Notes under the pieces: generated by a model | What the model saw: only the letters and a program-made list of their open reading frames with translations | Databases searched by the model: none | Told to the model about the DNA's origin: nothing | Origin: Sulfolobus sp. A20 | GTDB taxonomy: Archaea > Thermoproteota > Thermoprotei_A > Sulfolobales > Sulfolobaceae | Direction of reading: 5' to 3' | DNA: 64,000 bases | Assembly: GCF_001719125.1 (NCBI RefSeq) | Contig: NZ_CP017006.1 | Span: forward strand, 2,370,384 to 2,434,383 | Program-made: the position numbers and the translations under genes | In this document: positions 36,715-45,605 of the stretch, one piece after another | Layout: the number at the start of each line of letters is the position of its first letter | How positions within the stretch are numbered: position 1 is the stretch's first letter

Positions 36715-38988
36715 ATGGACTTTGTTCCACAAAGGGAGCAAATGAGACTTGGTAAGAACTTTATCCTAAAGGACTATAAAATGGTGTATCCAGAGAGGTT
36801 AAAGTTTAAGGTAAATCACTACAATTTCTTCCTTTTCGTGGACGTAGACTCTCAAAGAATTGAGGGGTCAGCCAAGATAAATGTGACTTCATGGGGACCG
36901 GTAAAACTTGACGCAATTCACTTTAACATCTCTTCAGTTAAAGTAAATGATAAGCCTTATGAATATAAATATGACGGTAAAAATATCACTTTAGACGTAC
37001 AAGGGGATAACTTAATCGAGATAAATTACTCAGTACAAAAGCCTAAGACTTTTAAGTTCCTCAAAAAAGAAGATATTATAGAGGCTTGTAATGTAGGGGA
37101 AGTAATGAGTGCTCCCCATTGGATTCCAGTAATAGATTACCCTGGCATGAAGGCTACATCAGAGAAGGTAATAAAGGTAAAGAAGCCTTTGATAGCTGTG
37201 TCAAATGGTGTTTTAGTTAAGAGGTGGGAGGAGGGTGAGTATAACTACTTCCACTGGTTAATGGATAAACCGCATTCAGCATACCTCAACAGTGTTGCCG
37301 TCGGTAACTTCTCAATCTTTGAGGAGGAATTTGACGGTATTTCACTTCAATACTATTTACCTAAAGGATATGAGAAGTTCTTATGGAACCTCTCTAAAAC
37401 AAAAGACGCGATCTCTTTCTTTTCCTCATATACTGGTGTGAAATATCCTTATAACAAATACGCACAGATAGTTCTCCTCTCAATGAGGGGAGGAATGGAG
37501 TATATCACTTCTACGCACTTAACATATCAAACTCTTCATGACGAAATAGCTGAAATGGACTACTCTAGTGACAGTTTAATGTCGCATGAGTTAGCCCACC
37601 AATGGTTTGGCGATTTAGTGACTACGAAGCACTGGTCAAATATTTGGCTTAATGAAGGCTTTGCCACGTATTTCCAAGCTTTATATTACCTCCACTCTAG
37701 GGGAGAAAACGAGTTCATTTACGAGATGTACATGAAGTTAAAGGACTATTTGGAGGAGTATAAGAAGTATTCAAGACCAATAGTTATAGGCTATTATAAG
37801 TGGGGAGAAGAGCTTTTTGATAGGCATACTTATCCTAAAGGTGCCCTAGTTCTCCACACCCTAAGAAGCTACCTAGGTGACAGCAAGTTTAAACTGGGGA
37901 TAAAGAACTATTTAGAAAAATACAAGTTCTCCTCAGTGGATACTGAGGACTTCAGAAAGGCAATGGAAGAGGTGGCAAATGAGGACTTAACGTGGTTCTT
38001 TGACCAGTACGTTTATACTGCAGGTCATCCAATAGTTAACGTTCATTATGACGGTAAGAGGATCAAGATAGAACAAACTGGCGATATAAAGTACGACATG
38101 TTTCTAGAGGTTAGGGTTATGAAGAGGGATGGAAGTGAAAAAATTTTAACGATAGAAGGAGAGGGAGAAGTTGAGGAAGAGGGTGAATACGTATGCCTAG
38201 ACCCCAAGTTTAAGTGGTTTAAAGTAACAAATGATATGCAGGGTGAGGAGATGCTGATAAAGGAGAGTAGGGACAAGGATATAATGTGTAAAATAAATGC
38301 GATAAACGGTTTGACTAGGTTTACAAGCGTCAAGGCATTATCAGCATTAGGTGAGTTACTAAAGGATGAGTTTTGGGGAGTTAAGTATGAGTCAGCCATG
38401 GCTTTAGGTAAGATTGGTAATGAAGAAGCTTTAAAATACTTAACTTCAATAAGGGTAGAACCATCAAAGGCTAGAAGAGGAGTAGTTAAAGCGTTAGGTG
38501 AGTTTAAGTATAGTCAAGAGAGTGGAGAGTTCTTAGCTAACCTTCTCAAGGACGAGAAGAGTTATTACGTTAAAGCTGATGCAATAATCTCTCTTGGAAA
38601 GATTGGTTTGACTCGATTTAAAGAATTAATTAAGTCTTACTTTGAGGAGCCAAGTCATAATCATGTTATATCCTCAGCTGTCATTGAGTCACTATCGTAC
38701 TTTGCTGACGATGACTCCTTTAACTTTGTCTTAGAGAAGGGTATAAGGAGTGAGGTAGCAACAATTAGGGCTACTGCAGTTAAGCATTTATGGAGGTTTA
38801 AGGATCCTAGGGTTAGGGAGATATTGAGGGTTATGATAAAGGATGAGAGCTCAGAAGTTAGATCGGCTGTGGTAAACTCTCTCAGCGAATTAAAAGAGAA
38901 GGACTTACTTATCCAGATAGCGAATAATGAGGATGAGGACGGGAGGATTAGAGCTGCAGCCTTAAGAGCTATTGAGAGTGAAAAATGA
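36715..38988 (+). CDS. M1-family aminopeptidase with C-terminal HEAT repeats
   Basis: The 757-residue protein has an N-terminal beta-sandwich, then the gluzincin domain. The zinc motif is HELAHQWFGD (His 291 and 295), followed 18 residues later by the third ligand in NEGFATY. The exopeptidase loop reads RGGMEYITS where GxMEN is usual, with Tyr in place of Asn. From about residue 520 the chain shows HEAT/PBS-lyase repeats (AMALGKIGNEEALKYL, IISLGKIGLTRFKELI, AVKHLWRFKDPRVREIL) instead of the normal ERAP1-type helical domain. It should trim peptides in the cytoplasm, perhaps downstream of the proteasome; the HEAT tail may bind a partner or gate the active site. It is monocistronic. Confidence 0.85.
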   Translation: MDFVPQREQMRLGKNFILKDYKMVYPERLKFKVNHYNFFLFVDVDSQRIEGSAKINVTSWGPVKLDAIHFNISSVKVNDKPYEYKYDGKNITLDVQGDNLIEINYSVQKPKTFKFLKKEDIIEACNVGEVMSAPHWIPVIDYPGMKATSEKVIKVKKPLIAVSNGVLVKRWEEGEYNYFHWLMDKPHSAYLNSVAVGNFSIFEEEFDGISLQYYLPKGYEKFLWNLSKTKDAISFFSSYTGVKYPYNKYAQIVLLSMRGGMEYITSTHLTYQTLHDEIAEMDYSSDSLMSHELAHQWFGDLVTTKHWSNIWLNEGFATYFQALYYLHSRGENEFIYEMYMKLKDYLEEYKKYSRPIVIGYYKWGEELFDRHTYPKGALVLHTLRSYLGDSKFKLGIKNYLEKYKFSSVDTEDFRKAMEEVANEDLTWFFDQYVYTAGHPIVNVHYDGKRIKIEQTGDIKYDMFLEVRVMKRDGSEKILTIEGEGEVEEEGEYVCLDPKFKWFKVTNDMQGEEMLIKESRDKDIMCKINAINGLTRFTSVKALSALGELLKDEFWGVKYESAMALGKIGNEEALKYLTSIRVEPSKARRGVVKALGEFKYSQESGEFLANLLKDEKSYYVKADAIISLGKIGLTRFKELIKSYFEEPSHNHVISSAVIESLSYFADDDSFNFVLEKGIRSEVATIRATAVKHLWRFKDPRVREILRVMIKDESSEVRSAVVNSLSELKEKDLLIQIANNEDEDGRIRAAALRAIESEK

Positions 38989-39070
38989 ACAGTTTAAACG
39001 AAAGTCTTATTTTTTGTTAAATATGTAGAATGTTACAGAAAGCTAAAAGTGAAATTAACTTGTCAGAAAA

Positions 39071-39078
39071 TATTTATT
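39071..39078 (+). promoter_or_regulatory. TATA box fixing the csx1 start
   Basis: TATTTATT lies 22-29 bases upstream of ATG 39100. This favours a leaderless start at 39100 (MNKVLITSWGNP) over the in-frame upstream ATG at 39049, which would place the box inside the coding region. Confidence 0.5.
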
Positions 39079-39099
39079 CTTTTGATATCTATAGCGAGT

Positions 39100-40377
39100 A
39101 TGAATAAAGTATTGATAACTTCATGGGGAAATCCATCTTCATGGAGAGAAGTAACTTATGAGAAGGTAAACAAGAGAGTAAAGGGCTTAACACCTTTAAA
39201 ACTTCTAAGCGAGGAGGTAGAAAAAGTTTACATTCTAGTCCAAGACTCAGTACTGTTTACGGCTAAGAAGGAGAAGAGGATAATAAATCAATACGCAATA
39301 GAGTGTGGAGAAAAGGTAAACGCTTATTTAGACCTTCAAGATTACGGAGCTATTTGGCTAAAAGATGAGGTAAACTCTTATGCTGAGTTAGTCAAGAAGG
39401 TGAGAGATTATATATCATGTATAGCTAAAAAGGATGGGATAAACGCTGAGGTATTTGTCTTACCATCTAGTACTAGTATTAGTGTGAAGTCAGATCTTCC
39501 GATTACGAAGTTCGAGTCCATCTCAGATCTCTCCTTAATGTATATAGCAGGAATAATTAGCCTTTATGATAGACTAAAGGAAGAACCTCCAGAGGAAGGT
39601 ATAATAGTGGATAATACGTTAAGCGAACCACATTTAGCTACATTAACCTCTACAGTGAGTAGGGATTTGGCATCAATAATCTCTGTCATAAGTGAGAAGC
39701 CGATAAAGGTAGACTTTTACAGCTATGTTCCAGCTAGCTTAGATAAATACATATTGACTAATCCCTTCACAGAGGAGATGCCTAGAATTCGGCAAGTTAA
39801 TGTGACCGATACTGCTCTAAAGATAGCGTATAACACATTGAAGTTGAGCTCTCCTCTTGCATTAGTTTACTCCTTATTCGAATATAGAGGTAGAGAGGTT
39901 AAAGGATTGGACGTCAAGATAAAGTATGAGGAGAGAAAGTTGAGGATTGAATATAAATGCGAAAACGATGCTGACAGTGTTTATCTATCAATTCTGTTAA
40001 GTGCAATATACCAGCTTTGCGTAAGTTCTTCCTGTGAAATACCGGTAAGGTTTAGCTTTCTGAAGAAGCTTAATGATAAAGTGTACAAGTCTTTCTCTGA
40101 TACGTCTTATAAGATAATAGATCAAGAACTGGGAATACTTTATGATAAGGTTAAGGAGAAAATTAGAGAGCTAAGAGAAGAGATTATGTTAGATGAACTT
40201 TATGGTAATCAACGAGTAGCTAAAGACATTTATGATAAAAGGGGTGAAGCTGCCTTACATGCAGGTCTTCTAAGAGATGAGGTAAAGATTAAGGTAGAAG
40301 TGGAGAACGGTGAAGTTAAAGAAATATACTTGTCCTATAAGGATTGGCAAAAAGTTAAAGAGGTTTTCTCTTATTAA
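39100..40377 (+). CDS. csx1: Orphan Csx1-type CARF-HEPN protein
   Basis: The 425-residue protein starts with MNKVLITSWGNPSSWREVTY, close to the N terminus of Sulfolobales Csx1 proteins, whose CARF domain senses cyclic oligoadenylate made by type III CRISPR complexes. The DxTHG motif of the family is replaced by VDNTLSEPHLATLTS (about residues 190-204), so ligand binding may be altered. The C terminus is helical, and KRGEAALHAGLLRDE fits a HEPN R-x5-H ribonuclease motif at about residues 385-391. If active it is a non-specific RNase switched on by a second messenger. No cas10 or other cas gene is near; a lone CRISPR repeat lies 21 kb away. Confidence 0.75.
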   Translation: MNKVLITSWGNPSSWREVTYEKVNKRVKGLTPLKLLSEEVEKVYILVQDSVLFTAKKEKRIINQYAIECGEKVNAYLDLQDYGAIWLKDEVNSYAELVKKVRDYISCIAKKDGINAEVFVLPSSTSISVKSDLPITKFESISDLSLMYIAGIISLYDRLKEEPPEEGIIVDNTLSEPHLATLTSTVSRDLASIISVISEKPIKVDFYSYVPASLDKYILTNPFTEEMPRIRQVNVTDTALKIAYNTLKLSSPLALVYSLFEYRGREVKGLDVKIKYEERKLRIEYKCENDADSVYLSILLSAIYQLCVSSSCEIPVRFSFLKKLNDKVYKSFSDTSYKIIDQELGILYDKVKEKIRELREEIMLDELYGNQRVAKDIYDKRGEAALHAGLLRDEVKIKVEVENGEVKEIYLSYKDWQKVKEVFSY

Positions 40378-40551
40378 AGCTACTTATCACGGGCTCGTAG
40401 TTACCTCCGATTCTCTTTAGTTCATGAATCCGCTTTGAAAGGCAATCAACTGTGCTAACAGTAAAGCTTATATCATTATACATGAAAAATCTCAATTACG
40501 CATTAGGCTTTCTTAAATTCCAAATCCTCACGTCTACATTTACGAATTAAT

Positions 40552-40581
40552 GAAAGCCTCGCCATTCATAGCGGGGATAAC
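40552..40581 (+). repeat. Solo tnpB-end hairpin
   Basis: GAAAGCCTCGCCATTC followed by ATAGCGGGGATAAC is the sense orientation of the family (GAAAGCCTxxCC...GGxGAGGAAGTCAG). The GGAAGTCAG 3' tail is eroded. Confidence 0.45.
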
Positions 40582-40734
40582 AAAGTATATGAACTCTTTT
40601 CCCTATCTCCTCGTCTATGAGTAGGGGAGCTAAGAAGGCTGGGTTAGGATTCGAGGCACACTAAGCTTACTGATTTCCCCCCTAATCATCCTTATTCAAA
40701 GAAAAGGATTAAGATATGTGCTTAGTTAGTTAAA

Positions 40735-40960
40735 GGGAAAGTAAGCTTGACAAGAACTTAATTAAGGAGGTTCATAAGGTTATTTATGAAGTTTTAAAAG
40801 AGAGTTATAACCTTCACCCTAGGCTCAAGATTGTTACAGAAACGCTATAGCAATATACAAGGGTTGGCTTAAGAACCCTAAGCGTGGTAAGTATCCTAGA
40901 ATACGTAGAGTGTCTATTTGGTTTAACTCCTAATATTTCATACAAGTTAGGGAATTTTAA
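40735..40960 (+). pseudogene. Frameshifted N-terminal fragment of tnpB
   Basis: Two reading frames together give a TnpB-like N-terminal region. The first reads DKNLIKEVHKVIYEVLKESY then NLHPRLKI up to a stop. A one-base shift then restores [20 protein letters not shown] and RRVSIWFNS, the conserved [21 protein letters not shown] stretch of Sulfolobales TnpB. The RuvC and zinc-finger parts are absent. The rest of 40378-41099 contains one hairpin relic and no intact gene. Confidence 0.65.
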
Positions 40961-41112
40961 ATAATTCAGTCATTATTATCCAGAGAGAGTCACGAGATGT
41001 GATGAAGACATTAGTAATGTTGTTTTGATTAATTTGCAGAATAAAAAATAAATACTGATGTTCTTATAATTTCCTAGAATAATTTATTAAGCATAATTGT
41101 GTACTAACAAAT

Positions 41113-42381
41113 ATGAAATCCTTAATAGAAATGTCAAGACCTAAAAGGTTAGTTAGACTACTTCCAGTACTTTTATTTTTATATCTTGTAAACTTCCTCG
41201 ACAGAGTAAACATCTCATATGCGATAGATGCAGGGATGTTCCAGTATTTAGGGGTTCCAGCAAAACAGGTAGGAGTAATAGCGTCTCTAGCCTCATCACT
41301 ATTCTTCGTAGGATACTTCATACCTCAAATATTCTCAAATTTGGGTGTTAATAAATATGGTGTGAGGAGGATTTTCGCAATTGCTTTTACCGCTTGGGGG
41401 ATAATAACTATCTTAACTGGTTTCGTAACCAGTGTACCACAAGTTGAAGTGTTGAGGTTCTTATTGGGTATCGCTGAGGGTCCATTCTATGCTGGTGTTA
41501 TGTTCTACTTGAGTTTATGGTTTTTGAAGCCGGAAAGAGCATTTGCGAATAGTATATTTAATGCAGCTATTCCGATTTCTGGAATAATCGGTGGTTTAGT
41601 AGCGGGTTCAATATTTGCAGTATATGGAGATTACCCAGGTTGGAGGTACTTGTTCTGGTATGAGGGAATTTTAGCATTAATAGGTGCATTAATAGCCTAT
41701 CTTTTGTTGACAGACTTTCCTAAAGATGCTAAATGGTTAAGTAAAGATGAAAAAGAAGCATTAGATCAAGCTATGAAGGAAGAATCAGTAAGTAAGATTA
41801 AAGTTAAGTGGACCAAAGCCTTAGCGTCTAGAGACGTAATATTACTAGCAATAGTTTATTTCTTAGGCGTTACGAGCTTGTATGGCTATTCTATATGGCT
41901 TCCTACAATAATAAGTAATATAGCAAAAGTTAATGCTAGTATAGCCAGCTTCTTATCGATAATACCATATATAATAGCGTCAATATCCTTAGTCTTCATT
42001 GCAAGATATTCAGATAGACATCAAAATCACAAATTCATAACTTTTGCAGTATTTTTGATAGCTGGGATAGGACTAGCGTTAAGTGCCCTTAGTGCCAGCA
42101 TTGTAGTATTATCTTTCATATTATTTGCCATTGCTGCAATAGGCATTTATAGCTTCCTTTCTCCTTTCTGGGCTGTACCACAGAAGGCATTGGAAAGAGA
42201 AGGTGCAGCAGCGTCTATTGGTTTAATAAATGCTATAGGAAATTTAGGTGGAATAGTAGGACCAATAGTAGTAGGATTTCTGAAAACATTTACGGGCTCC
42301 TTCTTGCCGGGAATATATGCCATGGCATTATTCGCATTCCTCGCAGGAATAGTAATGTTACTAGTGAGGGAAAGAGGTTAA
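41113..42381 (+). CDS. MFS transporter, anion:cation symporter (ACS) type
   Basis: The 422-residue protein has 12 membrane helices and an ACS-family beginning, [20 protein letters not shown], with the early D-R-x-N motif typical of hydroxyphenylacetate, glucarate and related permeases. Loop 2-3 has [13 protein letters not shown] and helix 5 [20 protein letters not shown]. It likely imports an organic anion with protons. It is monocistronic and flanked on both sides by tnpB debris, but it is itself intact and has the base composition of its neighbours. Confidence 0.85.
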   Translation: MKSLIEMSRPKRLVRLLPVLLFLYLVNFLDRVNISYAIDAGMFQYLGVPAKQVGVIASLASSLFFVGYFIPQIFSNLGVNKYGVRRIFAIAFTAWGIITILTGFVTSVPQVEVLRFLLGIAEGPFYAGVMFYLSLWFLKPERAFANSIFNAAIPISGIIGGLVAGSIFAVYGDYPGWRYLFWYEGILALIGALIAYLLLTDFPKDAKWLSKDEKEALDQAMKEESVSKIKVKWTKALASRDVILLAIVYFLGVTSLYGYSIWLPTIISNIAKVNASIASFLSIIPYIIASISLVFIARYSDRHQNHKFITFAVFLIAGIGLALSALSASIVVLSFILFAIAAIGIYSFLSPFWAVPQKALEREGAAASIGLINAIGNLGGIVGPIVVGFLKTFTGSFLPGIYAMALFAFLAGIVMLLVRERG

Positions 42382-42531
42382 AATTGTATAATAAATTTTT
42401 TAACAAAATGAGGAAAAACCTTTAAGAAGAGGAGATGAGTTTGTAATATATTCTAAGTAGCTATTAAAGATATACTTGAGTACCTTTTTAGATCAGCTTC
42501 TTTTATTTGAAGAACTGTCCCCCCTCTCGTA

Positions 42532-42772
42532 GTTGATAAAATAACGGCAAGCCCTTAAAGGCAAAGAGGAGGTCAGTCCACAGTTTTCCAGTTATGTCAG
42601 CTCACCGATTTGATAGCGATTTGGGAATAGTCTAACTTGTAGTGACGCTATGGTATTGCAGGAGTAATGATCGGCTCCTCATCTTTATGAAGTTGACCAG
42701 AAGGGAGTTTTATGAGAGAAAGAGTTTAAAAACCTTACCCTGCCTTAAAAGGTTTGCCGTTCTTTTATCAAC
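42532..42772. mobile_element. 241-bp MITE-like element with 32-bp terminal inverted repeats, derived from a tnpB element
   Basis: The ends are inverted copies of one another: 42532-42563 (GTTGATAAAATAACGGCAAG...) and 42741-42772 (...TTGCCGTTCTTTTATCAAC) match at 28 of 32 positions. Inside, 42599-42709 matches 59780-59911 (AATAGTCTA, GCTCCTCATCTTTAT, AGTTGACCAGAAGGGAGT), the 5' end and first codons of the decayed tnpB at 59 kb. A GAGGAGGTCAG hairpin tail (42568-42578) is also present. The element therefore looks like an internally deleted tnpB transposon with both ends inverted. No target-site duplication is visible. The rest of the gap 42382-43055 is AT-rich and gene-free. Confidence 0.75.
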
Positions 42773-43055
42773 TCAGTTAAAATTTTTCATCTAATCTAAC
42801 ATACTGTATTTCTTATAAATAATATACTCGGCAAGTAGATAGAAAACTCAATTCATGAATTCCTCATGGTCCTTATCTTTATTTGTGAATAATAATTTCA
42901 CTTTTTTGAATATTACTAAAGTATTTTGTCTTAAATATGATCTATTATTGAAATTTAATCATCTATTATTAATAAACTTCCTTAAGGTAAGTTAAACTTG
43001 GATATTTTAGCTTATTATTGTATACGCACTTTTTCATGAGAAAAAAGCGTAACTA

Positions 43056-44579
43056 TCATTTCATTAATAACTTCTTTATTTCTTCTCTCACTACTTTTTT
43101 ATCCAATTTCCCCGTACTAGTCTTAGGTATTGAATCAACGAATATTATTTTGTCTGGCAATTGCCACTTAGCGAACTTATTCAGAGACTTCAAATACTCA
43201 ATGATTTCCTCAGCAGTAACGTTAACACCAGATTTTTTAACTACTAAGGCTACTGGTCTCTCTCCCCACCTCTCATCTGGTATCCCAACTACTACAGCCT
43301 CTAAAACCTTGTCATAAGACATTATCGCGTTCTCTAAGTCTACAGAGCTTATCCATTCACCACCACTCTTTATTAAATCCTTTAACCTATCAACAACCTT
43401 GATACTACCGTCTTTGTTTATTTTAGCCACGTCACCAGTCCTAAACCACTCATTGTTATGTAAGACATTCGCATCAGTATTAGAATACCTCTTCGTAACG
43501 AAGGCTCCTTTAACTACTAATTCTCCTACAGATTTACCATCCCAAGGCAATTCCTTGCCATCAGGGCTTATTAAGCTTATCTCAAATGCTGGTATGGGAA
43601 TACCTTGTTCCACTAATTTATTTACGTCATCGCTCCTATTTACGGTCGCAATAGCCTCAGTCTCCGTCATACCCCACGCGTGAACTGTTTTAACGTTAAA
43701 CTTCTCTTTGAGATTCTTGATTAAGCCTAGAGGTGGTTCGGCTCCTCCAGTTACGACAACTTTTAAGGGGGATAGGTTAATATTCTCTCTTTCTGCGTAG
43801 TTCACGACATCAATCCAAACAGTAGGAGCTCCAACACCTATCGTTACATTAAAGCTTTTAATCAGATTTACTATATCCTCTGCCTTAGGTCTTGGTCCGG
43901 GCAAGACTAGTCTTGCTCCAGTCATCAGTGAGGCAAATGGTATATCCCATGCTGAGATGTGAAACATGGGAACTATAGGCATTACAGTATCACTTGAGGA
44001 TATTCCCACTACATCCTTAGCTAGTAAGGACAAAGAGTGTATGAAGACACTTCTGTGACTATAAATTACTCCTTTTGGCTTACCAGTAGTTCCTGAAGTA
44101 AAACACGCTATAGCACCTTGCCTTTCATCTACGTCTGGGAAACTATCTAATGGTTCTTGAGAATCCACCTCTTCATCATATTTTTCATCAAAAATAAAAG
44201 TGGGTAAGTCCCCTTTATAATCTATATCCTTATCCATGAAAACAGCTTTGTCTCTCATCTCCTTTATCACATAATCCATTTCACTTGTGTGAAACCTAAC
44301 GTTGACAGTGTGTAAAACTCCATTTAGCATAGGAACTGCAAAATAAACTTCAAGATGCCTGTGAGTATTCCAAGCAATAGATGCAACGCTCTCTTTTTCC
44401 AATCCCTTCTCTTTGAGTAATCTCGCTAATTTTTTAACTCTCAATGCGAAATCTGCATAAGTATATTTCTTTACTCCTTCATGAGTCCTTGATATTATCT
44501 CTTGACTGTAGAAAAGTTTCTCAGCTCTCCAAAATATTGATTTGATATTTAAATTATAATCCATTATTGTAGAGTCCAT
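43056..44579 (-). CDS. AMP-forming acyl-CoA ligase (fatty-acid type)
   Basis: The 507-residue ANL enzyme has AIACFTSGTTGKPKGVIYSH (ATP loop, about residues 158-177), VHAWGMTETEAIATV (A5), WFRTGDVAKINKDGSIKVVD with the hinge Asp, and the C-terminal KTSTGKLDKKVV with the catalytic lysine. The N-terminal pattern (LARLLKEKGLEKESVASIAW, VNVRFHTSEMDYVI) is that of medium/long-chain fatty-acyl-CoA ligases. It would feed beta-oxidation enzymes such as the dehydrogenase and hydratase elsewhere in the window. It is monocistronic. Confidence 0.88.
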   Translation of the reverse strand: MDSTIMDYNLNIKSIFWRAEKLFYSQEIISRTHEGVKKYTYADFALRVKKLARLLKEKGLEKESVASIAWNTHRHLEVYFAVPMLNGVLHTVNVRFHTSEMDYVIKEMRDKAVFMDKDIDYKGDLPTFIFDEKYDEEVDSQEPLDSFPDVDERQGAIACFTSGTTGKPKGVIYSHRSVFIHSLSLLAKDVVGISSSDTVMPIVPMFHISAWDIPFASLMTGARLVLPGPRPKAEDIVNLIKSFNVTIGVGAPTVWIDVVNYAERENINLSPLKVVVTGGAEPPLGLIKNLKEKFNVKTVHAWGMTETEAIATVNRSDDVNKLVEQGIPIPAFEISLISPDGKELPWDGKSVGELVVKGAFVTKRYSNTDANVLHNNEWFRTGDVAKINKDGSIKVVDRLKDLIKSGGEWISSVDLENAIMSYDKVLEAVVVGIPDERWGERPVALVVKKSGVNVTAEEIIEYLKSLNKFAKWQLPDKIIFVDSIPKTSTGKLDKKVVREEIKKLLMK

Positions 44580-44768
44580 GATTATAAGTAGTTTACAAAA
44601 CTAATAAACCTTACTCACAAAAGGAAAGTTGTTCACTTTTATTAAATACAAACTAACTATTGTAATAGCTATTATTCCCATCTTAACCTTTAGAAAAAAA
44701 TTAGATAAAGTAAGTTCAATGTTTCTTTGTTCTTGCTTTTATTATGAGTAATTCTTATATGATTGTAA

Positions 44769-45119
44769 TTAAATAATTTCAACATCTACGTAATTCCTTA
44801 CCTTAAGGAAGTCCTTATCTTTCGTAATTAGTTTTTGATTGTAAGCCTTAGCAGTAGAGGCTATGATTAGATCTAGATCAGACATTATCTCTCCCTTCTT
44901 CTTCAACTCATAATAAAGTTTAGAGTACTCTATTGCTACCCTTTCATCAATAGGGTATATTAAATAAATCTCCTTTAACTTCTCAAAAGTTTTCTTTCTC
45001 TTCTCGTCATCTATAACCCTTCCAATTTCCATCATAGAAATAATGGATAATGAATCACCAATAGCCTCTAATCTTCCTTTTAATATCTCGACAATGACTG
45101 AAGTGTCTATGAGAGTCAT
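44769..45119 (-). CDS. vapC: VapC-type PIN-domain toxin
   Basis: The 116-residue PIN ribonuclease shows the acidic centre: Asp in LIDTSVIVEILKG, Glu in SMMEIGRVID, Asp in SDLDLIIASTA and Asp in TKDKDFLK. VapC toxins cleave specific RNAs under Mg2+ when freed from VapB. Its start overlaps the antitoxin stop by four bases, so the two are translationally coupled. Many VapBC pairs are known in Sulfolobus, where some respond to heat. Confidence 0.9.
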   Translation of the reverse strand: MTLIDTSVIVEILKGRLEAIGDSLSIISMMEIGRVIDDEKRKKTFEKLKEIYLIYPIDERVAIEYSKLYYELKKKGEIMSDLDLIIASTAKAYNQKLITKDKDFLKVRNYVDVEII

Positions 45120-45343
45120 AACTTAAATTCCTCATGCATCTCTTCATGGCTCTTTTCTATTTCCTTGATATCATCCTCAGTCAAGATTTTCATTAATTCC
45201 CTTAGTCCCTCTTCTCTTTTCTTTCTCTTATACTCATTAACCAAGATTAATAAAAACTCGTCCCAGTTCATGTCACCCTTTTCTCTCTCTAAGATTTCTT
45301 TTACACTATCAGAAACAGATATTGTAGTTATCCTTCCAACCAT
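45116..45343 (-). CDS. vapB: VapB-type antitoxin
   Basis: The 75-residue protein starts with the short beta strand GRITTISVSDSVKEILEREK of ribbon-helix-helix/AbrB-like archaeal VapB proteins, followed by a charged helical tail that would wrap the toxin (EDDIKEIEKSHEEMHEEF). It binds VapC and normally represses its own promoter. Three tandem AATTAAT units lie directly upstream of the ATG and could be its operator. Confidence 0.85.
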   Translation of the reverse strand: MVGRITTISVSDSVKEILEREKGDMNWDEFLLILVNEYKRKKREEGLRELMKILTEDDIKEIEKSHEEMHEEFKL

Positions 45344-45363
45344 AATTAATAATTAATAATTAA
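45344..45363 (-). promoter_or_regulatory. Tandem AATTAAT repeats upstream of vapB
   Basis: AATTAAT is repeated almost three times at 7-base steps immediately before the vapB start codon. A ribbon-helix-helix antitoxin could bind here, but AT-rich composition makes chance repetition possible. Confidence 0.4.
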
Positions 45364-45605
45364 ACATTTAACGTTTTCTCTTAAACGTTTACATCAACTT
45401 GCTGATGAATTGGATTTTAATAAATTATTGCATTTTATAGTTTACACCTTTACGACGGCATCATATCCACACATACTCTTTTTTGGATAAAAATTTTTTA
45501 AGCATGAGAGAGGAAATTTTTGATATTTTTCCCTTTCTATTATACTTGGCGTAAAATTTTTCATATATATAAATCTTTCTTAGATTCACACTAAGACAGT
45601 GTTTA

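Noticed and set aside
40390-40660. tRNA-like words (GATTCGAGG, GGGCTCGTAG)
   Set aside because: No cloverleaf with T-loop GGTTCGAATCC and acceptor pairing can be drawn; the region is tnpB debris.
40961-41112. Short frame DEDISNVVLINLQNKK as the end of a gene
   Set aside because: It has no start, no family pattern and lies in tnpB debris.
44769-45343. VapBC pair as a novel toxin-antitoxin type
   Set aside because: All PIN residues, gene order and overlap are those of ordinary VapBC systems.
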